A stretch of 8,369 nucleotides of DNA. It comes from an uncultured Clostridia bacterium. Its GTDB lineage: Bacteria > Bacillota > Clostridia > Oscillospirales > CAG-272. Shown here in pieces: positions 1 to 7,218 of the stretch (positions are counted from its first letter, which is position 1; each line of letters starts with the position of its first letter). The DNA is taken from the NCBI GenBank assembly GCA_904502055.1, contig CAJGDZ010000073.1:1-8369 (forward strand). Reading direction: 5' to 3'. The notes below the pieces were generated by a model, which saw only the letters and a program-made list of their open reading frames with translations, had not been told where the DNA came from and searched no databases. The position numbers and the translations under genes are program-made.

Positions 1-243
1 ATTATGGACGAGATCGAGGCGGCACTGGACGAGGTCAACGTGGCACGTCTGGCCGAGTACATCAAGCGTTACTCCGACAGCACGCAGTTTGTTATGATCA
101 CACACCGCCGCGGCACCATGGAGGCGGCCAATATGCTCTACGGTGTTACCATGCCCGAGCGCGGCATTTCCAAGGTGCTTGGGCTTGACGTGAGCGAAAT
201 TTCCAAGAAGAAGGGAGACGATTGGGATGGCATTTTTGGATAA
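1..243 (+). CDS. smc: Chromosome segregation ATPase SMC, C-terminal fragment
   Basis: This is the 3' end of smc; the rest lies upstream of the window. SMC dimers with ScpA and ScpB form the bacterial condensin that organises and separates chromosomes. The visible 80 codons cover the end of the C-terminal head domain. They show the Walker B core followed by the D-loop (DEIEAALDEVN), then the switch histidine in VMITHRRGTME, then the conserved LYGVTM and GISK segments. The residue just before the Walker B aspartate is Met, where Leu is usual. The reading frame enters at base 1 and ends at TAA 241-243. It overlaps the start of ftsY by 17 bases, as in the smc-ftsY pair common in Bacillota, which suggests translational coupling. 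Family assignment is sure; full length cannot be judged. Confidence 0.95.
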   Translation: MMDEIEAALDEVNVARLAEYIKRYSDSTQFVMITHRRGTMEAANMLYGVTMPERGISKVLGLDVSEISKKKGDDWDGIFG

Positions 244-1132
244 GCTGAAGGCAGGCCTTTCCAAGACCAAGAACGCGATCCTCGGCCAGGTGGATAACGT
301 CCTGAAGGCTTTTGTTAAGATCGATGAGGATTTTCTTGACGAGCTGGAGGAGCTTCTCATCTGCGCCGACGTGGGTGTTGGCGCGACGGAGGACATCATC
401 GACGAGCTTCGCGAGCGCATTAAGGACGGACGTCTGAAGCAAAAGGAGGACGTGCTGGCGGCACTCCGCGAGATCCTTGGCGAGATGATCGGCGAGGGTG
501 CTCCCCTTACCTTAAGTACAAAGCCGTCGGTCATTCTGGTGATCGGCGTGAACGGGGCGGGCAAGACCACCTCGATCGGAAAAATCACCAACATCCTTAA
601 AAACGAAGGCAAAAAGGTCGTGGTGGCGGCGGCGGACACCTTCCGCGCGGCGGCGATCGACCAGCTTGCCGTTTGGTGTGATCGCTCGGGCGTGACGCTC
701 GTGAGACAAAACGAGGGCAGCGACCCGGCGGCGGTGGTTTTTGATGCGGCGCAGTACGCAAGGAGCCACGACGCGGACGTTCTGGTTATCGACACCGCAG
801 GGCGTCTCCACAACAAGAAAAATTTGATGAACGAGCTGGAGAAGATCAGCCGCGTGATCGACCGCGAGCTTCCGGGCGCGTGCCGCGAGAACCTTTTGGT
901 TCTGGACGCCACGACGGGGCAGAATGCCATTTTGCAGGCCAAGGAGTTCAAGAATGCGGCAGAGCTTACCGGTCTTGTGCTTAACAAGATGGACGGCACA
1001 GCCAAGGGCGGCATTGTCATCTCGATCAAGCGCGAGCTGGATATTCCGGTGAAATTCATCGGTGTCGGTGAGCAGATCGACGATATGCAGGAATTTGATT
1101 CGGATGAATTTATCCGTGCCTTTTTTGAGTGA
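227..1132 (+). CDS. ftsY: Signal recognition particle receptor FtsY (SRP GTPase)
   Basis: FtsY is the membrane-associated receptor that binds the SRP-ribosome complex through its partner GTPase Ffh and delivers nascent membrane proteins to SecYEG. The 301 residues hold a short N-terminal amphipathic stretch (about 1-20, a probable lipid-binding helix), the helical N domain (about 21-95) and the G domain. GTPase motifs are visible: P-loop GVNGAGKTT (107-115), DTFRAAA (137-143), DTAGR (189-193), the guanine-specificity motif NKMD (253-256, where most FtsY have TKLD) followed by GTAKGG, and GVGE (279-282). It lacks the long acidic A domain of proteobacterial FtsY and is close in size to the roughly 330-residue B. 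subtilis protein. The ATG at 227 lies inside the end of smc, with a GGGAG site about 10 bases upstream. Confidence 0.97.
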   Translation: MAFLDKLKAGLSKTKNAILGQVDNVLKAFVKIDEDFLDELEELLICADVGVGATEDIIDELRERIKDGRLKQKEDVLAALREILGEMIGEGAPLTLSTKPSVILVIGVNGAGKTTSIGKITNILKNEGKKVVVAAADTFRAAAIDQLAVWCDRSGVTLVRQNEGSDPAAVVFDAAQYARSHDADVLVIDTAGRLHNKKNLMNELEKISRVIDRELPGACRENLLVLDATTGQNAILQAKEFKNAAELTGLVLNKMDGTAKGGIVISIKRELDIPVKFIGVGEQIDDMQEFDSDEFIRAFFE

Positions 1133-1139
1133 GGAAGCT

Positions 1140-1727
1140 ATGGAATTTGTCATTGCATCGCGAAACGCACATAAGAAAAAGGAGCTGGAGACCATCCTCT
1201 CGGAGAGTCTTGGCTCGGTCAAGCTGTATTCGCTTGACGAGGTAGGGATTTTCGGTGAGATCGAGGAGGACGGAGAGACCTTCGCACAGAATGCGCTCAT
1301 CAAGGCGCGTGCGGCGGCGGCCTCGGGCAAGCCCGGCATCGGGGACGATTCGGGGCTTTGCGTAAGGGCACTTGGCGGCGCACCCGGCGTGTATTCGGCG
1401 CGTTATGCGGGCGAGCACGGCGACGATGCGGCAAACAACCAAAAGCTCCAGGAGGAGCTTGCGGGTAAGAGCGACCGCGGCGCGTACTTTGTCTCGGCGG
1501 TGGCCTGCGTATTTCCCGACGGCCGTGAGCTTGTCGTGGAGGGAAGGACCGAGGGCGTCATTATCAAGGAGCCCAGAGGAAGCGGCGGCTTCGGCTACGA
1601 TCCGTATTTTTTGTACGAGCCGCTGGGCAAGACCTTTTCGGAGCTGACGGCGGACGAGAAAAATGCGGTCAGCCACAGAGGCAAGGCGGTACGCGCGCTT
1701 GCTGAAAAATTAGCAGAGCTTGGTTAA
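1140..1727 (+). CDS. rdgB: RdgB/HAM1-type dITP/XTP pyrophosphatase
   Basis: This enzyme hydrolyses non-canonical purine triphosphates (ITP, dITP, XTP) to monophosphates plus pyrophosphate, keeping deaminated bases out of DNA and RNA. The 195-residue product matches the family length (about 197 in E. coli). Motifs run in order: ASRNAHKKKELE (6-17, triphosphate-binding N-terminus), DDSGL with the catalytic/metal-binding Asp (69-73), GAPGVYSARYAG (80-91), GSGGFGYDPYF (147-157) and SHRGKA near 178-183 (base recognition). I chose ATG 1140 because translation from there begins directly with the family N-terminus; an in-frame start farther upstream (1062) would add 26 unrelated residues inside ftsY. 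A GAGGA site at 1131-1135 overlaps the ftsY stop codon, so the two are probably translationally coupled. Confidence 0.95.
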   Translation: MEFVIASRNAHKKKELETILSESLGSVKLYSLDEVGIFGEIEEDGETFAQNALIKARAAAASGKPGIGDDSGLCVRALGGAPGVYSARYAGEHGDDAANNQKLQEELAGKSDRGAYFVSAVACVFPDGRELVVEGRTEGVIIKEPRGSGGFGYDPYFLYEPLGKTFSELTADEKNAVSHRGKAVRALAEKLAELG

Positions 1728-1742
1728 AGCGAAAGGAAAACT

Positions 1743-2030
1743 ATGTTGACATCGAAGCAAAGAGCGCATTTGCGCTCACTTGCCGTACACGAGCCGACCA
1801 TTATGCAGATCGGCAAGGGCGGCATTGGAGAAAATCTGATCAAAACCGTGTCGGATGCGCTGGAAGCACGTGAGCTCATCAAGCTTTCGGTGCTGGAAAA
1901 CAGCGACGAAACGCCGAAAAGCGCGGCCGAGGCTTTGGCCGAGGAGACGGGCGCTGACGTGGTGGCGGTGACGGGACGAAAGATCGTTCTGTACCGCGAG
2001 TCCGAAAAACACAAAAAAATTGAGCTGTAA
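1743..2030 (+). CDS. yhbY: YhbY-family CRM-domain RNA-binding protein
   Basis: This is a small (95-residue) stand-alone CRM-domain protein of the YhbY type. In E. coli YhbY associates with pre-50S ribosomal particles, and the CRM fold is an RNA-binding domain also found in plant chloroplast splicing factors. The whole length is one CRM domain: the start LTSKQRAHLRSLA, the RNA-binding loop IGKGGIGENL (23-32), and the closing GRKIVLYR (78-85) are all typical. The start ATG at 1743 has an AGGA-type site within the preceding 15-base gap after rdgB. It leads directly into nadD. A role in ribosome assembly is inferred from the family. Confidence 0.92.
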   Translation: MLTSKQRAHLRSLAVHEPTIMQIGKGGIGENLIKTVSDALEARELIKLSVLENSDETPKSAAEALAEETGADVVAVTGRKIVLYRESEKHKKIEL

Positions 2031-2034
2031 GACC

Positions 2035-2658
2035 ATGGAAAACGAGCAGGATATCCGTGTGGGCATATACGGCGGCACCTTTTCGCCCATCCACAACGGA
2101 CACGTAAACGCCGCGAAGCTCTTTATGGAGCAGATGCGCTTGGATTATCTCTTTGTTATTCCGGCCGCCATCCCGCCGCACAAGCAGATCGATGCCTCGG
2201 ACGATCCGATGCATCGCCTGAATATGTGCGCACTCGCCTTTGGCGATATGGACGGCGTGGTGGTTTCGGATATGGAGATCAAGCGGGGAGGAAAAAGCTA
2301 TACGGTGGATACGCTCAGGGAGCTTTCCGCCAAGGGACGTCGGCTTTTGCTTTTGTGCGGAACCGATATGGTGCTTTCCTTTGATACCTGGTATCAGTAT
2401 AAGGAGATCCTCGAGCTGTGCTATCCCGTTTACATTCGCAGAGAGAGCGACAAGATGCTGGATGCCATGATCGTAAGCAAGCTGACCAAATACTACGAGG
2501 AGAGCGGAAAGATGTTCCGCAAGATCGTGGGCGAGCCGATGGAGCTTTCCTCAACGGCCATCCGCGAGATGGTTAAGCGCGGGGAGGATATTTCCTCGCT
2601 GGTACCGCCCTCGGTGGCGGAGTACATTCGCCTTTACGGCCTCTATCGGGAGGATTGA
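2035..2658 (+). CDS. nadD: Nicotinate-mononucleotide adenylyltransferase NadD
   Basis: NadD transfers AMP from ATP to nicotinic acid mononucleotide, giving deamido-NAD, a required step in NAD synthesis. The 207 residues show the nucleotidyltransferase motif GGTFSPIHNGH (13-23, His pair for ATP phosphates), IPPHK (46-50), KSYTVDTL (87-94), GTDM (109-112), DTWYQY (117-122) and the C-terminal SSTAIRE (172-178), which is the family ISSTxIR motif. The start is uncertain. ATG 2035 sits four bases after the yhbY stop but has only a poor ribosome binding site. TTG 2020 would overlap yhbY, and GTG 2059, preceded by an AGCAGGA sequence, would put the Met directly before GIYGGTF. I prefer ATG 2035, which may be translated by coupling to yhbY. 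The product's function is sure. Confidence 0.95.
   Translation: MENEQDIRVGIYGGTFSPIHNGHVNAAKLFMEQMRLDYLFVIPAAIPPHKQIDASDDPMHRLNMCALAFGDMDGVVVSDMEIKRGGKSYTVDTLRELSAKGRRLLLLCGTDMVLSFDTWYQYKEILELCYPVYIRRESDKMLDAMIVSKLTKYYEESGKMFRKIVGEPMELSSTAIREMVKRGEDISSLVPPSVAEYIRLYGLYRED
2648..2654 (+). promoter_or_regulatory. Ribosome binding site supporting the GTG start of yqeK
   Basis: A GGGAGGA sequence lies five bases before GTG 2660 and within the last codons of nadD. It supports a GTG start for yqeK, which has no ATG near its family N-terminus. Its position inside nadD, together with a one-base gap between the genes, suggests coupled translation. Confidence 0.75.
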
Positions 2659-2659
2659 C

Positions 2660-3286
2660 GTGTTTACGAAGGATCAGCTTGACCGTCTGTATGAGACGGT
2701 GAAGGACAGTATGTCGGAAAAACGCTTTCGCCACACGGCGGCGGTGGCCGATATGGCCGAGCGCCTTGGTGCGTTGTTTATGCCGCAAAATGCAGACACG
2801 CTTCGCGCGGCGGCGCTTCTTCACGATATTACAAAAGAATATTCTACCGAAAAACAGTTGCAAATTCTCGGCGACTTTGGTATAATGGTAACCGAAACGG
2901 ATATCCTAACACCAAAGACCCTTCATGCCAGGACCGCCGCACTTGTCATTCCGCGGCTGTATCCCGAATTTGCCGATCCGCTTGTGATAAGCGCGGTGCG
3001 CTATCACACAACGGGACGCGCAGGCATGACCATGGCAGAAAAGATCGTGTATTTTGCCGATTACATTGATGAAACGCGTACCTTTCCTGACTGTGTGATG
3101 CTCAGGGAAGCGTTTTGGGGCGCAGACCCCGCGCGTATGAGCGAGCAGGATCGGCTGGCGCACTTTAGGAAGCTGCTGGTGCTTTCCTTCGATATGACCA
3201 TTCGGGCGCTTATTGAGGAGGGAAGAGTCATCAGCGAGGATACCTTTGCGGCGCGCAATCATCTGATCTTGGAGGCAGGGGCTTAA
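2660..3286 (+). CDS. yqeK: YqeK-family HD-domain symmetrical Ap4A hydrolase
   Basis: YqeK proteins of Gram-positive bacteria cleave diadenosine tetraphosphate symmetrically to two ADP, removing an alarmone made largely by aminoacyl-tRNA synthetases under stress. The 208-residue product carries the HD-domain metal ligands in order: H25 in RFRHT, H55-D56 in LLHDITK, H89 in LHAR, H116 in RYHTTG, and D134 in YFADYIDETR. It begins with GTG at 2660, one base after nadD, and the nadD-yqeK pairing is a hallmark of Bacillota. The central part (about 2820-2920) is visibly more A/T-rich than the rest of the gene and contains a promoter-like sequence (see the entry at 2858-2886). The enzymatic role is from the family; the HD motif is directly visible. 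Confidence 0.93.
   Translation: MFTKDQLDRLYETVKDSMSEKRFRHTAAVADMAERLGALFMPQNADTLRAAALLHDITKEYSTEKQLQILGDFGIMVTETDILTPKTLHARTAALVIPRLYPEFADPLVISAVRYHTTGRAGMTMAEKIVYFADYIDETRTFPDCVMLREAFWGADPARMSEQDRLAHFRKLLVLSFDMTIRALIEEGRVISEDTFAARNHLILEAGA
2858..2886 (+). promoter_or_regulatory. Candidate internal promoter within yqeK (extended -10)
   Basis: Inside yqeK there is a TTGCAA hexamer (2858-2863, 4 of 6 matches to the SigA -35), a 17-base spacer, and an exact TATAAT (2881-2886). The -10 is preceded by TG one base upstream (2878-2879), giving an extended -10. Transcription would start near 2893 and reach the LCP gene, rsfS and leuS. It lies in a local A/T-rich patch of a GC-rich gene. Coding constraint could produce this by chance, and activity is inferred only. 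Confidence 0.45.
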
Positions 3287-3308
3287 TTTTGCTTGGGAGT
3301 CCTTTAAA

Positions 3309-4313
3309 ATGCAGGGAAAGAAGATATTGGCGTTTGTGATGCTGTCCTTGGCGGTGTTCTCCTTTTTGGGGGCGTCGCTTGTGACCGATTTGTCCGTGGT
3401 GGCGGAGGGATCCGCCGAGGCCGAAGCGGTGGCGAGGGGTGGTGCGTGCAATCTTCTCATTCTCGGCAGGGATAATGCGGCAGGGCTTTGCGACGTGCTG
3501 ATGCTGGCATCGTTTGACCCGACCTCGGGGCGCCTTTGCCTTTTGCAGATCCCGAGAGATACCTATTTTGCTTATACCAAGGGTAGTTATAAAAAGATAA
3601 ATGCCGCCCCGCGCGTGCTGGGCGGTGCCGATAGGCTGGCGGACAAGCTTGCCGAGGCGCTCGGCGTGCATATTGACGGATACGTGGAGTTTGACTTGGC
3701 TTTTGTCAGTCGGGCGGTGGATATGCTTGGCGGCGTGGAGCTGAATGTGCCGTGTGATATGGATTACGACGATCCCGCCCAGGGGCTTTCTATCCATTTG
3801 AAAAAGGGTCTGCAGACGCTTTCGGGCGATGAGGCGGCTTCGTTTGTGCGCTTTCGCTCGGGCTACGTACGGGCAGATCTCGGACGAATGGACGCGCAGA
3901 AGCTGTTTTTGGCGGCGTTCGCCAAGGCCTTTTCCGGCAAGATCGGCGCACGGGATGTTCCAAAGACTATGCTGCTGGCTATGCGCTACGTCAAGACCGA
4001 CATTCGTCTGGACACTGCGATCGCGCTTGCTTCGGGTGCGCGAAGGCTTCCGGGTGAGTCCATCACGGTGCTGACGCTTCCGGGTGAGGAGGTACAGTCG
4101 AGCCTTAGCGGCGCGTGGTATTATATCCTCTCGCGTGAGGGCTGTGCCGAGGCGATCGGGCAGTATGTGGGCGGAGAGATCACAGATTTCGATAAAGAGG
4201 GGCTGTTTGCCGACAAGAGCCGCGCAGGCTTTTATGACATCTATCAAAGAAAAATATCCGCCGTTCCGTATACCTTTGACGGTCTTATGCGCGACGGCGT
4301 GACAATTGAATGA
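3309..4313 (+). CDS. LytR-CpsA-Psr (LCP) family cell-wall polymer ligase
   Basis: LCP proteins are membrane-anchored enzymes on the outer face of the cell membrane that move teichoic acid-like or capsule polymers from a lipid pyrophosphate carrier onto peptidoglycan. The 334 residues start with a short cytoplasmic end and one membrane helix (about 5-24). The LCP domain follows: LLILGRDN (49-56), CDVLML (61-66), LLQIPRDTY (78-86), KINAAPRVLGG (96-106), VEFDLAFVSRAVDMLGGVELNVP (126-148), IHLKKGLQTLSGDEA (162-176), VRFR (180-183) and DLGR (190-193). The usual phosphate-binding Asp and Arg positions look kept (D55, D62, R83, R181, R183, R193). However, the common GRSD is GLCD here, and the family GRxxRQ is GRMDAQ. 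A GGGAG site (3295-3299) precedes ATG 3309. The C-terminal tail after about residue 265 is not recognisable. The substrate polymer cannot be told from sequence. Confidence 0.9.
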   Translation: MQGKKILAFVMLSLAVFSFLGASLVTDLSVVAEGSAEAEAVARGGACNLLILGRDNAAGLCDVLMLASFDPTSGRLCLLQIPRDTYFAYTKGSYKKINAAPRVLGGADRLADKLAEALGVHIDGYVEFDLAFVSRAVDMLGGVELNVPCDMDYDDPAQGLSIHLKKGLQTLSGDEAASFVRFRSGYVRADLGRMDAQKLFLAAFAKAFSGKIGARDVPKTMLLAMRYVKTDIRLDTAIALASGARRLPGESITVLTLPGEEVQSSLSGAWYYILSREGCAEAIGQYVGGEITDFDKEGLFADKSRAGFYDIYQRKISAVPYTFDGLMRDGVTIE

Positions 4314-4340
4314 GAATCATTTTGCGGAAGGAAAAAATAA

Positions 4341-4733
4341 ATGGAAAAGAATGAGATTTTGATCAGTGAGGATCTCTCCTCGCTGAAGGGCGCGGATCCG
4401 CTGACGCTGGCTAAGGCCATTGCAGATCGACTGGACGCCAAGAAGGGAAACGGTGTAAAGGTGCTTGCCGTGGGCGAGAAGACCTCGATAGCCGATTACT
4501 TTGTGTTGTGTACGGGTAATTCCAGCACGCACGTAAAGGCGCTGGCAGGCGAGGCAGAGGACCATATCAGCAAGCGCGAGGTCGAGCCCGACAACGTGGA
4601 GGGGCGCGGCAATCACTCCTGGATCGTCATCGACTACGGTAACGTGATCGTCCACGTGTTCAGCCGCGAGGCACGCGAGTTTTACAATCTGGACAAGCTT
4701 TACGGTGATAGCAAAACCGTGTTTGAATATTAA
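4341..4733 (+). CDS. rsfS: Ribosome silencing factor RsfS (Iojap/YbeB)
   Basis: RsfS binds protein uL14 on the large ribosomal subunit and blocks subunit joining, lowering translation in poor nutrient conditions and helping 50S maturation. The 130-residue product has the family core: TSIADYFVLCTGNSSTHVKALA (48-69), then NHSWIVIDYGNVIVHVFSREAREFYNLDKLY (91-121), with the conserved Trp, Asp and His residues. The first 20 or so residues are an extra N-terminal stretch not shared with shorter family members. An AAGGA site (4328-4332) sits eight bases before the ATG. It follows the LCP gene after 27 bases and precedes leuS by 18 bases, an arrangement common in Clostridia. Confidence 0.95.
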   Translation: MEKNEILISEDLSSLKGADPLTLAKAIADRLDAKKGNGVKVLAVGEKTSIADYFVLCTGNSSTHVKALAGEAEDHISKREVEPDNVEGRGNHSWIVIDYGNVIVHVFSREAREFYNLDKLYGDSKTVFEY

Positions 4734-4751
4734 TTTTTCGAGGTAAAGGCT

Positions 4752-7148
4752 ATGAAATACGATTACATATCCATTGAACCCAAATGGCAAAAGCGTTGGG
4801 ATGAGGCCAAGATCTTTGAGGCATCGGGAGATCATTCCAAGCCTAAGTTCTACGGTCTTGTCGAGTTCCCGTATCCCAGCGGAGCCGGCATGCACGTCGG
4901 ACACATCAAGGCGTACTCGGGTCTTGAGGTCATCAGCCGCAAGAGAAGAATGGAGGGCTACAACGTTTTGTTCCCGCTCGGCTTTGACGCATACGGTCTG
5001 CCCACTGAGAACTACGCCATCAAGACCGGTATCCACCCCAGAAAGGTGACCGATACCAACATCGAGCGCTTTACCACGCAGCTTAAGCGCGTGGGCTTCT
5101 CCTTCGACTGGTCGCGCGTCATTGACACGACCGAGGAGGACTACTACAAATGGACGCAGTATATCTTCCTTAAGATGTTCGAGAAGGGACTTGCCTTCCG
5201 CAGCACCGCGCTGGTTAACTACTGCCCTTCGTGTAAGGTAGTTCTCTCTAACGAGGACTCGCAGGGCGGCAAGTGCGACATCTGCCACAGCGACATTATC
5301 CAGAAGTCCAAGGACGTATGGTATCTGCGCATTACCGAGTATGCCGACAAGCTCCTTGAGGGTCTTGACAAGGTGGACTATCTGCCGCAGGTCCGTCAGC
5401 AGCAGATCAATTGGATCGGTAAGTCTACGGGTGCGTTTGTCAACTTCAGCGTTTCGGGAATCGACGAGACGCTTCGCATCTACACCACGCGTCCCGACAC
5501 GCTCTTTGGCGTGACCTTTATGGTCATCGCGCCTGAGCATCCGATGATCGACAAGTATGCCGATCGCATCGGCAATATGGACGCCATTCTGGCTTATCGC
5601 GAGGAGTGCGCCAAGAAGACCGAGTTTGAGCGTACGCAGATCGTCAAGGACAAGACCGGTGTTCGCATCGAGGGTCTTGCCGCTATCAATCCCGTAAACG
5701 GTAAGGAGATCCCGATCTTTATCGCGGACTACGTTATGATGGGCTACGGCACGGGTGCCATTATGGCGGTGCCCGCACACGACGAGAGAGACTATGACTT
5801 CGCCAAGAAGTTTGGCCTGGATATCATTCCCGTCATTGAGGGCGGTAACGTGGCTGAGGCAGCGTATACCGGCGACGGCAATATGATCAATTCCGATTTC
5901 CTCAACGGCATCACCACCAAGAAGGAAGCCATCGAGAAGATGCTGGCCGTGCTCGGCGAGAAGGGAATCGGTGAGAAGGGCGTTCAGTACAAGATGAAGG
6001 ACTGGGCGTTCAACCGTCAGCGTTATTGGGGTGAGCCCATCCCGATCGTGCATTGCGAGAAGTGCGGTATGGTTGCCGTTCCGTATGATCAGCTTCCCCT
6101 CCGACTTCCCGTTGTCAATGAGTTTGCACCCGGTGAGGGTGGCGAGAGCCCGCTGGCCAAGATCGAGGAATTTGTAAACTGCACGTGTCCGAAGTGCGGC
6201 GGAAAGGCCAAGCGCGAGACCGATACCATGCCGCAGTGGGCAGGCTCCTCGTGGTACTTCCTTCGTTACATCGATCCGAAGAACGACGAAAAGCTTGCCG
6301 ATATGGACGAGATGAAGTATTGGATGCCGGTTGACTGGTACAACGGCGGTATGGAGCACGTGACCCGTCATATGATCTACTCGCGTTTCTGGCACCGCTT
6401 CCTTTACGATATCGGTGAGGTTCCGTGTGACGAGCCTTATGCCAAGAGAACGGCGCAGGGTCTGATCCTCGGTCCCGATGGCGAGAAGATGTCCAAGTCC
6501 AAGGGCAACGTGGTTGATCCGCTGGACGTTGTGAATGAGTTTGGTGCCGACGTGCTTCGCGTGTACGTTCTGTTTATGGGCGACTACGGAAGTGCCGCAC
6601 CTTGGTCGGAGAGCAGCGTAAAGGGCTGCAAGCGCTTCCTTGACCGTGTGGCCGACCTTACGGGTATGGTCTCGGATAAGGAAAACAGCAAGCTGGAAAG
6701 CTCGTTCCACAAGATGATCAAGAAGGTCTCCGAGGACATTGAGCAGATGAAGTTCAACACCGCGATCGCCGCGATGATGGGGCTTCTCAACGAGATCTAC
6801 GATGCCGGTTCGCTGACCAAGGATCAACTGATGAGCTTTGTTGCCGTTCTGTGTCCGTTTGCTCCGCACCTTTCGGAGGAGCTTTGGGAGCAGATGGGCG
6901 GCGAGGGCTTCTGCTCGCTTGCCGAGTGGCCCAAGTACGACGAGGCCAAGACCATCGATGCTACGGTGGAGATCGCCGTTCAGATCAACGGTAAGGTTCG
7001 CGCGAACGTTGAGATCCCGATGAATTGTGAGAAGGACGTGGCCATTGCCGCCGCCAAAGAGGCCGTTGCCTCGTATCTGGAGGGCAAGACCATCGTCAAG
7101 GAGATCGCCGTTCCCAACAAGATCGTTAACATTGTAATTAAGCCTTAA
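4752..7148 (+). CDS. leuS: Leucyl-tRNA synthetase
   Basis: LeuS is the class I synthetase that charges tRNA-Leu with leucine and edits mischarged amino acids. The product is 798 residues, close to the 804 of B. subtilis. Visible parts: the class I HIGH motif as HVGH (48-51) after FPYPSGAGM; a Cys4 zinc hairpin (C158, C161, C175, C178); the CP1 editing domain with TTRPDTLFGV (245-254) and the VPAHDERDYDF segment (D344 and D347, the latter matching the editing Asp of other LeuRS); a second Cys4 set (C435, C438, C479, C482) as in Thermus-type enzymes; RETDTMPQWAGSSWYF; KMSKS (579-583); the anticodon-binding helical domain; and the C-terminal domain starting near AVQINGKVRANVEI. It starts at ATG 4752, 18 bases after rsfS, with GAGG upstream. 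That gap is too short for the T-box leader that often controls leuS in Bacillota. Confidence 0.98.
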   Translation: MKYDYISIEPKWQKRWDEAKIFEASGDHSKPKFYGLVEFPYPSGAGMHVGHIKAYSGLEVISRKRRMEGYNVLFPLGFDAYGLPTENYAIKTGIHPRKVTDTNIERFTTQLKRVGFSFDWSRVIDTTEEDYYKWTQYIFLKMFEKGLAFRSTALVNYCPSCKVVLSNEDSQGGKCDICHSDIIQKSKDVWYLRITEYADKLLEGLDKVDYLPQVRQQQINWIGKSTGAFVNFSVSGIDETLRIYTTRPDTLFGVTFMVIAPEHPMIDKYADRIGNMDAILAYREECAKKTEFERTQIVKDKTGVRIEGLAAINPVNGKEIPIFIADYVMMGYGTGAIMAVPAHDERDYDFAKKFGLDIIPVIEGGNVAEAAYTGDGNMINSDFLNGITTKKEAIEKMLAVLGEKGIGEKGVQYKMKDWAFNRQRYWGEPIPIVHCEKCGMVAVPYDQLPLRLPVVNEFAPGEGGESPLAKIEEFVNCTCPKCGGKAKRETDTMPQWAGSSWYFLRYIDPKNDEKLADMDEMKYWMPVDWYNGGMEHVTRHMIYSRFWHRFLYDIGEVPCDEPYAKRTAQGLILGPDGEKMSKSKGNVVDPLDVVNEFGADVLRVYVLFMGDYGSAAPWSESSVKGCKRFLDRVADLTGMVSDKENSKLESSFHKMIKKVSEDIEQMKFNTAIAAMMGLLNEIYDAGSLTKDQLMSFVAVLCPFAPHLSEELWEQMGGEGFCSLAEWPKYDEAKTIDATVEIAVQINGKVRANVEIPMNCEKDVAIAAAKEAVASYLEGKTIVKEIAVPNKIVNIVIKP

Positions 7149-7176
7149 AAAAATCCAATAAATTTTTTCAGGGCTA

Positions 7177-7205
7177 TTGACAAGTGAGAATTTTTGTTGT
7201 ATAAT
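7177..7205 (+). promoter_or_regulatory. Consensus SigA (sigma-70) promoter for rpsU
   Basis: The sequence has an exact TTGACA (7177-7182) and an exact TATAAT (7200-7205) separated by 17 bases, the ideal housekeeping promoter. Just upstream an A7 run (7147-7153) and a T6 run (7163-7168) fall about 44 to 65 bases before the expected start, where a UP element would bind the RNA polymerase alpha subunit. Transcription should begin near 7211-7213, leaving a leader of about 46 bases. Both hexamers are directly visible; strength is inferred. Confidence 0.92.
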
Positions 7206-7218
7206 AGCAAAAGAGTAT

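Noticed and set aside
1746..1751. TTGACA at the start of yhbY as an internal promoter
   Set aside because: No -10-like hexamer is present at 16-18 bases; the sequence there reads about TTTGCG.
3231..4247. A 338-codon minus-strand open frame opposite the LCP gene, and similar ones opposite ftsY/rdgB
   Set aside because: These are shadows of GC-rich coding sequence; each lies opposite a gene with clear family motifs.
7147..7169. Possible leuS terminator from the A7 and T6 runs
   Set aside because: The pairing would be A-U only with a loose loop and no GC stem, too weak for an intrinsic terminator. The tracts fit better as a UP-like element of the rpsU promoter.
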